Of a DNA stretch of 64,000 bases, positions 31,501 to 39,575 are shown piece by piece. The translations under genes and the position numbers were made by a program. The number at the start of each line of letters is the position of its first letter. The first letter of the stretch is position 1. Location: the NCBI RefSeq assembly GCF_009800925.1, contig NZ_WOYF01000007.1, positions 118,460-182,459 of the forward strand, given 5' to 3'. The notes beneath the pieces are model-generated. The model was not told where the DNA came from. It did no database searches and saw only the letters and a list, made by a program, of their open reading frames with translations. This DNA comes from Budvicia diplopodorum (GTDB taxonomy: Bacteria > Pseudomonadota > Gammaproteobacteria > Enterobacterales > Enterobacteriaceae).

Positions 31501-32752
31501 GTAAAGACTACGGTGGGGTTTACTGAACCGCCGCATAGGCGGCTTAGAAAAATTGTTGTCCTCCCAAACCTCAACACTATATCTGAACCGCCGCATAGGC
31601 GGCTTAGAAAGTATCCTGTTTGCAGCAATAACCGTCACGAACCTGAACCGCCGCATAGGCGGCTTAGAAAATGAACTAATCATGGCAATCGCAGCAGACC
31701 CTCTGAACCGCCGCATAGGCGGCTTAGAAACTGTTCGAGTTATCCCAGCTTCGTACTCGTCTCTGAACCGCCGCATAGGCGGCTTAGAAAGGTATTACAG
31801 ACCCTCAATGCATTACAGGCGGCTGAACCGCCGCATAGGCGGCTTAGAAATATCAGCCTGTCGAGGACTAATACCTAACAATCTGAACCGCCGCATAGGC
31901 GGCTTAGAAACTCACCCACCGCGGCACACCGGCCGCCATGCACTGAACCGCCGCATAGGCGGCTTAGAAAGTGTTGTATCAACTGTTGGGGGTGTATGAT
32001 GACTGAACCGCCGCATAGGCGGCTTAGAAAAATTCGCGAATTAGCTACAAATGCACTACAGCCTGAACCGCCGCATAGGCGGCTTAGAAATACTATGAGA
32101 GGGACGTAAAATGGCTATACTGCTGAACCGCCGCATAGGCGGCTTAGAAACTCCCTCACACCCCATATTACAAACTCTTGTTCTGAACCGCCGCATAGGC
32201 GGCTTAGAAAACGAGAACGCGGAACCCTGCTAATGCTAATTGCTGAACCGCCGCATAGGCGGCTTAGAAAGAAAACGCCCACGCTAAATAAGGCAATAAT
32301 TCCTGAACCGCCGCATAGGCGGCTTAGAAAAGATGTAATCATCAATTTCATAGGCACGACCACTGAACTGCCGCATAGGCGGCTTAGAAAAAACTCGGAT
32401 CAAGTTACAGAGCAGGCGATAAACTGAACCGCCGCATAGGCGGCTTAGAAAATTGACGCGAGAGCCCTGCTGCAGCTTTTTTTCTGAACCGCCGCATAGG
32501 CGGCTTAGAAAGATGACTGCCGCCGCCACGGCGCTGGCTATCGCTGAACCGCCGCATAGGCGGCTTAGAAAAAGCACGCGTAACGCCTGCGCATTCCAGA
32601 GCACTGAACCGCCGCATAGGCGGCTTAGAAAACCATATTGTTGATGTCCATTAATGAGATTGATCTGAACCGCCGCATAGGCGGCTTAGAAAGGCGTCAA
32701 TGGCTTGAACAGGAATGGAAATATCTGAACCGCCGCTCAGGCAGCCTACACC
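28584..32752 (+). CRISPR. Type I-F CRISPR array: 70 repeats, 69 spacers
   Basis: 28-bp repeats recur every 60 bp. The repeat contains the Cas6f stem-loop CCGCC-GCATA-GGCGG and ends CTTAGAAA, clearly a type I-F repeat in the same orientation as the cas genes. I counted 70 copies including a degenerate last one at 32725-32752 (GCTCAGGCAGCCTACACC in place of the normal 3' part). Spacers are 32 bp, with exceptions of 31 bp (30952-30982) and 33 bp (32391-32423 and 32632-32664). Repeat variants: first base T at 28944, and a C-to-T change at 32363-32390 (CTGAACTGCC). The leader lies to the left, so the newest spacers are near 28.6 kb. Open frames running through the array are artefacts of the 60-bp period. 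Confidence 0.99.
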
Positions 32753-33200
32753 TCAAACATAAAAAAACTTTGGAATGTACTTCGCAAACTAATGTTCATT
32801 CCTTGGTTAGCTATAGCTCTTAATATACAATCGCCGGGCTGTGGTGAAATCCACAGTCAGGATTTGCACCCTGCTGATATATACTGGTTTCATCATCTAC
32901 GCTGTGTAGTGATGTTATTGCCTTTGTACACCCGAAATAATGCAGCTCATAAGGCTGTTTTGTTACGTGACTACGGTGTCTCAGGTAGGGCAGCCTTCGG
33001 GCTGGCCGGTATCCAGTAGAGCCGGTAGTGCAAACCCTGCTTGAGCCACCACCAAAGAGATTTGCACCTCCGGTGGTGGCGTTACATCAAATCTACTGGA
33101 AACCTAACCATGACTAAAACCTCTCATAGCCCGACCTACTTACCGTTTCTCTTCGCATTATCCTGCACCATTTTATTTATAAAATAAGTGGTGATATCAA
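32753..33200. other. Post-array non-coding region with phage-island character
   Basis: 448 bp without a convincing gene. An open frame at 32792-33019 has no clear ribosome site and no recognised family. A 25-codon frame at 33110-33187 (MTKTSHSPTYLPFLFALSCT...) could be a leader peptide for the regulator at 33201. A CCACCACC...GGTGGTGG inverted repeat (about 33048-33080) could form a hairpin. The region resembles the DNA before small phage regulators. Confidence 0.4.
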
Positions 33201-33464
33201 ATGACGATGCAATCCGACTGGCACTCTGCCGATATCATTGCTGCTTTACGCAAGAAGGGTACAACGTTAGCCGCCGTGTCCCGCTGTGCCGGGCTAAGTT
33301 CATCTACGCTGGCCAACGCATTAATTCGTCCTTGGCCGAAAGGTGAATGGTTGATAGCAGAAGCGATAGACGTTCACCCGAGCAAGATATGGCCGAGTAG
33401 GTACTACGATGCGGTTACTAAAAAGCTTAAGGTGAGAAATAGAAAAGATACAACCAAGCGTTAA
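33201..33464 (+). CDS. Ner/Nlp-family helix-turn-helix regulator
   Basis: An 87-residue protein like phage Mu Ner and the chromosomal Nlp/SfsB proteins: WHSADIIAALRKKGTTLAAVSRCAGLSSSTLANALIRPWPKGEWLIAEAIDVHPSKIWPSRYYD, comprising a compact HTH domain and a family-typical Pro/Trp-rich end, then a basic tail. Mu Ner represses early phage genes; Nlp proteins are less well understood. Met3 (33207) is an alternative start. No other phage gene adjoins it, so it looks like an island remnant or a stand-alone regulator on the yvcK side of the accessory block. Confidence 0.85.
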   Translation: MTMQSDWHSADIIAALRKKGTTLAAVSRCAGLSSSTLANALIRPWPKGEWLIAEAIDVHPSKIWPSRYYDAVTKKLKVRNRKDTTKR

Positions 33465-33480
33465 CGGTGTTTTAAGCTAA

Positions 33481-33518
33481 TGCCCTCGCAAAGAGGGCAC
33501 TTCTAAATTGCTTTTTTG
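33481..33518. terminator. Hairpin between the Ner-like gene and yvcK
   Basis: TGCCCTC-GCAAA-GAGGGCA stem between convergent genes; a CTTTTTTG run follows 11 bases later on the plus strand. It probably serves as a terminator. Confidence 0.5.
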
Positions 33519-33539
33519 AGATTCGGTAATCAGGCTCGA

Positions 33540-34451
33540 TCAGCGGCCAAACTGCTGTAACGCTATTTCCAGCGCCTTTCGCAACAAATCGCGGTCGTGG
33601 CGGTAGGGAACGTCATCGGCTTCTAGCGGTTGCTGAACGATCGCTTTACCGTGAATTCCGTCAATATTGATTGTCGGGCCAACGATAACGCCGTCGATTT
33701 TACGCCCGTTGATGGTCTCTTCGACGATGTCCATTTTCTGCTTAAGCGTTAGCGAAGCCGCTGCCGGGCTAAGCTCTTTGGCTAAATTGCCAATATAGAT
33801 AATTTTCGCTTTACTGCGTCCAATCGCTTGAGCAAGGTCGCCTAGTAACAGCGGCGGCATCAGGCTGGTCATAAAACTACCGGGGCCGACTAAGATCAGT
33901 TCAGCCTCTTCGATGGCTTGAATCGCTTCCCGTGTGGCATTCACTACCGGCTCAAGCATTAGCTCTTTTGGCATTTGCTTCAGGTTGTCGACGTTGACCT
34001 CGCCATAAACCAAATGGCCGTCGCTGTCGATAGCGGCAAGATCGACCGGATGTTCCGACATAGGCAGCAGGTAGGCATTAATTTTGAGCAGGTTACGGAT
34101 TAAATTGATCGCTTCCAGCGGGCGAACGCTGAGGTTATCCAGCGCTTTGAGCATCAGATTGCCAAGGTTATGGCCGGCCAGCTCACCGTTGCCGCTAAAG
34201 CGGTATTCAAACATGGTAGACGCAATGCTCGGTTCGGTGATCAACTGATTCAGACAGTTGCGGGTATCACCCCATGCTATGCCACCTTCGGACTGGCGAA
34301 TTCGCCCGGTTGAGCCGCCGTTATCGGTGGTGGTAACAATGCCGGTAAGCCGGGAACCTAAGGTTGAAAGAGCAGACATCACTCGGCCTAAACCATGACC
34401 GCCGCCTAAAGCGACAACATGTTCCAGATCGTTCAACGTGCGACTACGCAT
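33540..34451 (-). CDS. yvcK: YvcK/CofD-like protein (YbhK)
   Basis: The 303-residue protein matches E. coli YbhK (302 aa) from [24 protein letters not shown] through [44 protein letters not shown] and DVPYRHDR. The fold is related to CofD (2-phospho-L-lactate transferase). YvcK proteins bind UDP-sugars and in Bacillus are needed for gluconeogenic growth and cell-shape maintenance; the enterobacterial role is unclear. It is divergent from moaA as in E. coli, whereas its usual left neighbour uvrB is now 17 kb away. Confidence 0.95.
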   Translation of the reverse strand: MRSRTLNDLEHVVALGGGHGLGRVMSALSTLGSRLTGIVTTTDNGGSTGRIRQSEGGIAWGDTRNCLNQLITEPSIASTMFEYRFSGNGELAGHNLGNLMLKALDNLSVRPLEAINLIRNLLKINAYLLPMSEHPVDLAAIDSDGHLVYGEVNVDNLKQMPKELMLEPVVNATREAIQAIEEAELILVGPGSFMTSLMPPLLLGDLAQAIGRSKAKIIYIGNLAKELSPAAASLTLKQKMDIVEETINGRKIDGVIVGPTINIDGIHGKAIVQQPLEADDVPYRHDRDLLRKALEIALQQFGR

Positions 34452-34532
34452 GTTATTCCTTTTTAGCAGAACCCAATTTTCGGCATAAGTTAACCGATTT
34501 TGAATGAAAAGGCGAAACCTGTGTTATTTAGC

Positions 34533-34562
34533 TTGATGTAAGTCAACATTGACCTATATCAA
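34533..34562. promoter_or_regulatory. Twin FNR-like boxes in the yvcK-moaA intergenic region
   Basis: TTGATGTAAGTCAA (34533-34546) and TTGACCTATATCAA (34549-34562) each match the FNR consensus TTGAT-N4-ATCAA at nine of ten positions and are separated by two bases. Together they form a larger symmetric palindrome. Anaerobic activation of moa (or control of divergent yvcK) is inferred. Confidence 0.5.
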
Positions 34563-34617
34563 GCTGAGTATAGGGTTTTTTAAGTATCTTTTGAGATACT
34601 AAAACAGAGCTATAAGT

Positions 34618-34640
34618 GCTGTATAATTAGTTATATAGCG
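34618..34640. promoter_or_regulatory. ModE-box candidate upstream of moaA
   Basis: Half-sites GCTGTATA and TATATAGC (continuing CG) are separated by six bases in an inverted arrangement, resembling the modA operator at 9982. ModE activates moa in E. coli, so this is a plausible site. Confidence 0.5.
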
Positions 34641-34686
34641 GTTTTAGTTCTGGTTAGAACAACGAATAAGAATTAGTATTGATACA

Positions 34687-34836
34687 TCGCCTGTTAGATT
34701 TTCTGCTAATCAGGCAACTCGATGAAACTCTGAGCTGTATTACCTAAGTCAGTCATTGATACGGTGCTACAGCCGTGGCTTTAAGTCACCAGGGTGCAAG
34801 GTAGAAATGCCTGCGCCTCCCGAATTTGGAAAGGTG
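34687..34836 (+). ncRNA. Molybdenum cofactor (Moco) riboswitch
   Basis: The moaA leader contains the conserved Moco RNA segment CAGGGTGCAAGGTAGAAATG followed by CCTCCCGAAT, just as in the E. coli moaA leader. The aptamer 3' end abuts the moaA ribosome-binding site (GGAAAGGTG, 34828-34836), consistent with translational repression when Moco is abundant. The 5' boundary is approximate. Confidence 0.88.
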
Positions 34837-34840
34837 TTTT

Positions 34841-35824
34841 ATGGTATCGCAACTGACCGATGCTTTTGCGCGCAAGTTCTATTATTTGCGCTTATCTATT
34901 ACAGACGTTTGCAACTTCCGTTGTAATTACTGTCTGCCCGATGGCTATAAGCCAAACGCGAGTAAGCGTTTTCTGACCCTTGATGAAATTAAACGCATCG
35001 GTAGGGGCTTTGCCGAGCTGGGTACTGAAAAAGTACGCCTGACCGGCGGTGAACCTTCTCTGCGCCGTGATTTTGTCGATATTATTGCCGCTATCCGTGA
35101 AAATCAGGCCATCAAAACACTGGCCGTGACGACCAATGGTTATCGCATGGCCAGAGATGTTCAAAGCTGGAAAGACGCCGGGCTCACCTCGGTTAACGTC
35201 AGCGTTGATAGCCTCGATGCTCATCAGTTCCATGCTATTACCGGTCAGGATAAATTCCGCCAGGTTATGGAAGGAATCGATGCCGGTTTTGAAGCGGGCT
35301 TCAGCAAAATTAAGGTTAACACCGTACTGATGCGCGATGTTAACGACCGCAGCCTCAACACCTTTCTCGCGTGGATTAAACCTCGCCCGATTCAACTTCG
35401 CTTTATTGAACTGATGGAAACCGGAGAGGGCACCGATCTGTTTCGCAAACATCACGTTTCTGGTCAGGTTATTCGCCAGCAGTTAATTGAAAAAGGCTGG
35501 CAGCAACGCATTCGCGCACGCAGCGATGGGCCAGCTCAGGTGTTTAGTCACCCTGACTATCAGGGTGAAATCGGTCTGATCATGCCTTATGAAAAAGATT
35601 TCTGTCAAAGCTGCAACCGCCTGCGGGTTTCTGCCGTGGGGAATTTGCACCTGTGTCTGTTCGGTGAGCAGGGGATATCTTTGCGCGATTTGCTGACTGA
35701 CGATAGCCAGTTGGAACAGCTAAAACTGCGGATTCAGGGCAACCTTCAGACTAAGAAGCAGATGCATTTTCTGCATCAGGGTAACAGCGGTATCACGCAA
35801 AATCTGTCATTTATTGGCGGTTGA
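34841..35824 (+). CDS. moaA: GTP 3',8-cyclase MoaA
   Basis: Radical SAM enzyme for the first step of molybdopterin synthesis, making 3',8-cyclo-GTP from GTP. The 327-residue protein has the N-terminal [4Fe-4S] motif Cys24-x3-Cys28-x2-Cys31 (CNFRCNYC), the second cluster motif [31 protein letters not shown], and the functional C-terminal double-Gly (ends FIGG), as in E. coli. TTG at 34826 is in frame, but ATG 34841 matches the family start and follows GGAAAGGTG. First gene of moaABCDE. Confidence 0.97.
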   Translation: MVSQLTDAFARKFYYLRLSITDVCNFRCNYCLPDGYKPNASKRFLTLDEIKRIGRGFAELGTEKVRLTGGEPSLRRDFVDIIAAIRENQAIKTLAVTTNGYRMARDVQSWKDAGLTSVNVSVDSLDAHQFHAITGQDKFRQVMEGIDAGFEAGFSKIKVNTVLMRDVNDRSLNTFLAWIKPRPIQLRFIELMETGEGTDLFRKHHVSGQVIRQQLIEKGWQQRIRARSDGPAQVFSHPDYQGEIGLIMPYEKDFCQSCNRLRVSAVGNLHLCLFGEQGISLRDLLTDDSQLEQLKLRIQGNLQTKKQMHFLHQGNSGITQNLSFIGG

Positions 35825-35873
35825 TGCGCCACGTTGTTAGAGCCGCCCGACATCAAGATTTTAAGGAGTTCCC

Positions 35874-36389
35874 ATGGGACATGCAGCCAGCGAATTTACT
35901 CCGGTATCTATTGCCGTATTAACCGTATCCGATAGCCGCGGTGACGCAGAAGACACCTCCGGGCACTATTTGGCCGATGAGGCCAAAGCGGCCGGGCATC
36001 AGGTGATTGATAAACGCATTGTAAAAGATGATATTTACCAAATCCGGGCTATCGTATCCGGCTGGATTGCCGATGAAACGGTGCAGTCCATCGTGATTAC
36101 CGGCGGTACCGGTTTTACCTCACGTGATAACACGCCAGAGGCTATTCTGCCGCTGTTTGACCGGGAAGTAGAAGGCTTTGGTGAACTGTTCAGAATGCTC
36201 TCATTTGAAGATATCGGCACGTCAACGCTTCAGTCGCGTGCGGTTGCCGGTATCGCTAACCACACCGTTATTTTTGCCGTGCCGGGCTCAACCAATGCGT
36301 GTCGTACCGCATGGGAGCAAATCATCGTGCAGCAGCTCGATGCCAGCCATCGCCCGTGTAATTTTATTCCCCATATGCGTAAGAAATAG
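35874..36389 (+). CDS. moaB: Molybdopterin adenylyltransferase-like protein MoaB
   Basis: The 171-residue MogA/MoaB-fold protein has [37 protein letters not shown] with the substrate-binding GGTG and Asp, and [19 protein letters not shown]. In E. coli MoaB is dispensable for Moco synthesis and inactive in adenylylation, with MogA doing that job, so its contribution here is uncertain. AAGGAG precedes the ATG; it is second in the moa operon. Confidence 0.95.
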   Translation: MGHAASEFTPVSIAVLTVSDSRGDAEDTSGHYLADEAKAAGHQVIDKRIVKDDIYQIRAIVSGWIADETVQSIVITGGTGFTSRDNTPEAILPLFDREVEGFGELFRMLSFEDIGTSTLQSRAVAGIANHTVIFAVPGSTNACRTAWEQIIVQQLDASHRPCNFIPHMRKK

Positions 36390-36403
36390 AAATAAGGCCA
36401 ACA

Positions 36404-36892
36404 ATGTCACAGTTAACCCACATTAATGCCGCCGGTGAAGCCCACATGGTCGACGTTTCGGCAAAAACTGAAACGATACGTGAAGCACGGGCCGAAGCCT
36501 TTGTTGAAATGAGAGCCGAAACGCTGTCCATGATTATGCAAGGTAGCCACCATAAAGGTGACGTGTTCGCGACCGCGCGCATTGCCGGTATTCAGGCGGC
36601 AAAAAGAACCTGGGAGCTGATCCCGCTTTGCCATCCGCTATTGCTGAGTAAAGTGGAAGTTTCCCTCGAAGCCCTGCCGGAAACTAACCGCGTGCGCATT
36701 GAGTCATGCTGTCGTTTGACCGGCAAAACCGGCGTCGAAATGGAAGCGCTGACGGCGGCCTCAGTCGCCGCGCTAACGATTTACGATATGTGTAAGGCGG
36801 TTCAAAAAGATATGGTTATCGGCCCGGTCAGGCTGCTGACCAAAAGCGGCGGTAAGTCCGGCGACTTTAACGCCGATGCCGATCGGGTATAA
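36404..36892 (+). CDS. moaC: Cyclic pyranopterin monophosphate synthase MoaC
   Basis: Converts 3',8-cyclo-GTP to cyclic pyranopterin monophosphate. The 162-residue protein contains [78 protein letters not shown] and [13 protein letters not shown], nearly identical to E. coli MoaC including the active-site Lys and Asp residues. It lies 14 bp after moaB and 13 bp before moaD. Confidence 0.97.
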   Translation: MSQLTHINAAGEAHMVDVSAKTETIREARAEAFVEMRAETLSMIMQGSHHKGDVFATARIAGIQAAKRTWELIPLCHPLLLSKVEVSLEALPETNRVRIESCCRLTGKTGVEMEALTAASVAALTIYDMCKAVQKDMVIGPVRLLTKSGGKSGDFNADADRV

Positions 36893-36905
36893 GGAAAACA
36901 ATAAC

Positions 36906-37151
36906 ATGATTAAAGTTGTCTTTTTTGCTCAGGTCAGAGAGCTGGTCGGCGTTGACCAACTGGAGGTGGCGGCAGGCTATCCGACGGTTGAATCCCTTCG
37001 TCAGGCGCTATGCACGCGCGGCAATAAATGGCCGCTGGCATTAGAGTCCGATAAGCTACTGATGGCGGTTAATCAGACGCTGGTTACCGCCGAACATCCG
37101 ATTACTGACGGCGATGAAGTGGCATTTTTCCCTCCGGTTACGGGAGGATAA
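36906..37151 (+). CDS. moaD: Molybdopterin synthase sulfur-carrier subunit MoaD
   Basis: Ubiquitin-like carrier whose C-terminal Gly-Gly is converted to a thiocarboxylate and donates sulfur to cPMP in complex with MoaE. The 81-residue length equals E. coli MoaD, and it ends AFFPPVTGG. An in-frame ATG at 36876 lies inside moaC and is not used. The stop and the moaE start are one base apart. Confidence 0.96.
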   Translation: MIKVVFFAQVRELVGVDQLEVAAGYPTVESLRQALCTRGNKWPLALESDKLLMAVNQTLVTAEHPITDGDEVAFFPPVTGG

Positions 37152-37152
37152 T

Positions 37153-37614
37153 ATGACCAATACGCACAATACCCGCATTACCGTTAGCGCCGCTTTGTTC
37201 AGCGTTGGCGACGAATACCAGTGGTTATCTCAGTGCGATGACGACGGCGCAGTGGTCACTTTTACCGGCAAGGTGCGTAATCATAACTTGGGCGATAGCG
37301 TTAGCGCTTTGACGCTGGAACACTATCCCGGTATGACCGAAAAAGCGTTAGCCGAAATTATTGATGCAGCCCGTGAGCGCTGGCCGTTACAGCGGGTTAG
37401 CGTGATCCATCGCATTGGTGAGCTATTTCCCGGCGATGAAATTGTGTTTGTTGGCGTAACCAGCGCCCACCGGAATTCTGCCTTTGAATCCGCCGAGTTC
37501 ATTATGGACTACCTCAAAACCCGCGCGCCGTTCTGGAAGCGCGAAGCAACGCAAGAGGGCGACCGCTGGGTTGAGTCCCGCGATAGCGATAAGCAAGCTG
37601 CCGAACGCTGGTAG
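37153..37614 (+). CDS. moaE: Molybdopterin synthase catalytic subunit MoaE
   Basis: Catalytic subunit that converts cPMP to molybdopterin using the MoaD thiocarboxylate. The 153-residue protein has GAVVTFTGKVRNHNLGDSVSALTLEHYPGMTEKAL, HRIGELFPGDEIVFVGVTSAHR and the active-site Lys region YLKTRAPFWKRE. GGGAGG lies before the ATG inside the end of moaD, so translation is coupled. Last gene of moaABCDE; a CRISPR-repeat-like hairpin follows 11 bp after the stop. Confidence 0.97.
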   Translation: MTNTHNTRITVSAALFSVGDEYQWLSQCDDDGAVVTFTGKVRNHNLGDSVSALTLEHYPGMTEKALAEIIDAARERWPLQRVSVIHRIGELFPGDEIVFVGVTSAHRNSAFESAEFIMDYLKTRAPFWKREATQEGDRWVESRDSDKQAAERW

Positions 37615-37624
37615 TTAGTTTCGA

Positions 37625-37644
37625 CTAAACCGCCGCATAGGCGG
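37625..37644 (+). repeat. Orphan CRISPR-repeat-like Cas6f hairpin in the moaE 3' UTR
   Basis: CTAAACCGCCGCATAGGCGG matches repeat positions 1-20 of the window's own CRISPR array at 19 of 20 bases, same strand, including the exact stem-loop CCGCC-GCATA-GGCGG. Similarity stops after the last stem G, which is where Cas6f cuts type I-F repeats. No spacer or second repeat is present. It may be a Cas6f cleavage site in moa mRNA or a coincidental hairpin. Confidence 0.6.
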
Positions 37645-37693
37645 GAGCGGTGCTCGCCGTACCCTTCATCTTCCCCAAGGTAAACATTGGCAG

Positions 37694-37715
37694 CCGAAAA
37701 TGTTATCATCTTCGG
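37694..37715 (+). terminator. Possible terminator of the moa operon
   Basis: CCGAAAATG-TTAT-CATCTTCGG stem (one mismatch) followed by GTAACTTTTAG, about 80 bp after moaE. The T tract is weak. Confidence 0.4.
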
Positions 37716-37831
37716 GTAACTTTTAGGGGGCCGACGCAATATCTAGCGTTAAATTAAAGCGATAGCTTTAGTTCAGCCTAATGACGCGTCGCTTTCCCCG
37801 ATAATAACTATTTTTGACTGAGGTTGTTTTA

Positions 37832-38407
37832 ATGACGCGCGTTGCAATGGTATATCACAGCGGATACGGACATACGGCAAAGGCTGCAGAAGCGGTAGCC
37901 AAAGGGGTAAGGGAGATAGCGGGAACCCATATTGATATGCTTCCTATTGATGCAGAGGGTTATTTACCTGATTCTGCATGGGCAATTTTATCTGCCGCTG
38001 ATGGCATTATTTTTGGTAGCCCAACCTACATGAGCGGGCCGTCGTGGCAGTTTAAGAAGTTTGGTGATGCATCTTCTCAGCCGTGGGCAGCGCAGCAATG
38101 GAAAGATAAGCTGTTTGCCGGTTTTACCAATTCGGCTAGTATGAATGGCGATAAGCTCAGCACGTTAGACTATATGTTCCATTTGTCGCAGCAGCACGGC
38201 GGCGTGTGGGTTGGTATGGGAATGCTGCCTTCGAATACCAAAGCGGCGACGCGTAACGATGTGAATTATATAGCAGGATTCTCGGGGTTAATGACCGTGT
38301 CACCGGCAGACGCTTCGGTGGAAGAGGCTCCGCTCCCGGGCGATTTAGAAACGGCACGGCTGTTTGGTCAACGGGTTGCTATGCTGACCCAGCGTTGGGA
38401 AAAATAA
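37832..38407 (+). CDS. WrbA-like flavodoxin-family NAD(P)H:quinone oxidoreductase
   Basis: The 191-residue flavodoxin-fold protein has the FMN phosphate loop VAMVYHSGYGHTAKAAEAVAKGV near residues 5-25, the DGIIFGSPTYMSGPSWQFKKFGDASSQPW flavin-binding segment, and AGFTNSASMNGDKLSTLDYMFHLSQQHGGVWVGMGMLP. These suggest a soluble FMN-dependent reductase of quinones or other acceptors. The second half is WrbA-like but slightly shorter than canonical WrbA (198 aa). In-frame ATG 37814 is possible; 37832 follows GAGG by eight bases and begins at the conserved strand. Monocistronic between moa and ybhL. Confidence 0.85.
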   Translation: MTRVAMVYHSGYGHTAKAAEAVAKGVREIAGTHIDMLPIDAEGYLPDSAWAILSAADGIIFGSPTYMSGPSWQFKKFGDASSQPWAAQQWKDKLFAGFTNSASMNGDKLSTLDYMFHLSQQHGGVWVGMGMLPSNTKAATRNDVNYIAGFSGLMTVSPADASVEEAPLPGDLETARLFGQRVAMLTQRWEK

Positions 38408-38581
38408 TTTATCCGTTATTTTATAGGGACATTTGAGTTTCATTTTTTCGACATTTACTTGAACCACAAAGAAATTATTTCTTTTATTGATTGTCTCAAT
38501 TTGTGGTAATCTTAAATAAGGTCTAGGTGTTTTTATCACCAGATTTTCTTTAGTTCAAACGTTTTATGAGGGACATTTCAA

Positions 38582-39286
38582 ATGGATCCACGTCACAATG
38601 GTTCTTACGTAGAATATACCACTAGTTCGGGTATTCAGGCGTTTATGGCACAGGTCTACGGCTGGATGTCCTGCGGTCTGCTGCTGACAGCGTTTACCGC
38701 TTGGTTCGTTAATGGTTCAGCGCTGCAAGAAGCAATTCTGACCAATAGCATCTTATTTTTTGGCTTGATTATCGCTCAGTTAGGTTTGGTATTCTTCCTG
38801 TCTGGAATGGTTAACCGAATTAGCGGAAGTCTGGCTACCACTCTGTTTATGCTGTATTCCGTGCTAACCGGTCTGACCCTGTCGGTGGTGTTTATGCAAT
38901 ACACCGGCGCTTCTATCGGTAGTACCTTTGTCGTGACGGCCGGTACTTTCGGCGCGATGAGCGTTTACGGATATACCACTAAGCGCGACCTTACCGGTTT
39001 AGGCAGCATGATGATGATGGGGCTTATCGGTATTATTATTGCCTCTGTCGTTAACATCTTCCTGAAAAGCAGCGCGATGTATTGGGCGATTACCTATATC
39101 GGCGTTATCGTGTTCGTTGGCTTAACCGCCTATGACACGCAAAAGCTGAAGGCTATGGGTGAGCAAGTCTCGGCTGATGATAGAGAAAACTACCGCAAGC
39201 ACTCGATTATGGGTGCATTAACGCTGTATTTAGACTTCATCAACCTGTTCTTAATGTTACTGCGTATTCTAGGCGATCGTCGCTAA
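38582..39286 (+). CDS. ybhL: Bax inhibitor-1 family inner-membrane protein YbhL
   Basis: The 234 residues equal E. coli YbhL. It has seven hydrophobic segments and the BI-1/TMBIM signatures QAFMAQVYGWMSCGLLLTAF near the N-terminus, FMLYSVLTGLTLS in the middle, and GLTAYDTQKLKAMGEQ plus ALTLYLDFINLFLMLLRILGDRR at the C-terminus, where conserved Asp residues form the calcium/proton-sensing pair in homologues. The cellular role in bacteria is uncertain. Downstream of moa as in E. coli, with a strong terminator after it. Confidence 0.94.
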   Translation: MDPRHNGSYVEYTTSSGIQAFMAQVYGWMSCGLLLTAFTAWFVNGSALQEAILTNSILFFGLIIAQLGLVFFLSGMVNRISGSLATTLFMLYSVLTGLTLSVVFMQYTGASIGSTFVVTAGTFGAMSVYGYTTKRDLTGLGSMMMMGLIGIIIASVVNIFLKSSAMYWAITYIGVIVFVGLTAYDTQKLKAMGEQVSADDRENYRKHSIMGALTLYLDFINLFLMLLRILGDRR

Positions 39287-39313
39287 TACTCAGCAGTATA
39301 CAGTTTGTATTTC

Positions 39314-39342
39314 AAGGGCGCGATTATCGCGCCCTTGGTTTA
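39314..39342 (+). terminator. Rho-independent terminator of ybhL
   Basis: AAGGGCGCGA-TTA-TCGCGCCCTT is a perfect 10-bp stem followed by GGTTT, 27 bp after the stop. Confidence 0.8.
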
Positions 39343-39575
39343 TCTGAACTATTATTTAAACCCTTTTATCGGCATTTTACCTGCACAGATAATAAACGGG
39401 CGAATGTGATCCAGATCTGATATAATCGCACAATCCGGCGTACTTCGGTCTACGCCATGTTCCTCGCGGTAATGCCTCAACGTAATACCTCGTATGTTTA
39501 TCTCGTCAGGACCGTAGCAAATATCACATCTTGCGAAAGATGATTTGCCAGGACGAGACTGGAGTTTTCCTAGTT

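Noticed and set aside
28568..32823. Many open frames on both strands across 28.5-32.8 kb encoding repeated peptides such as LNRRIGGLE, SKPPMRRF or FLSRLCGGS
   Set aside because: They are translations of the 28-bp CRISPR repeat; the 60-bp period keeps frames open. No ribosome sites, and they overlap each other on both strands.
32792..33019. 75-codon ORF after the CRISPR array, faintly reminiscent of small phage Ash/Icd-like proteins
   Set aside because: Similarity too weak and no ribosome site; described only as part of the non-coding interval.
37625..37644. Second CRISPR array after moaE
   Set aside because: Only one partial repeat; no spacer-repeat periodicity around it.
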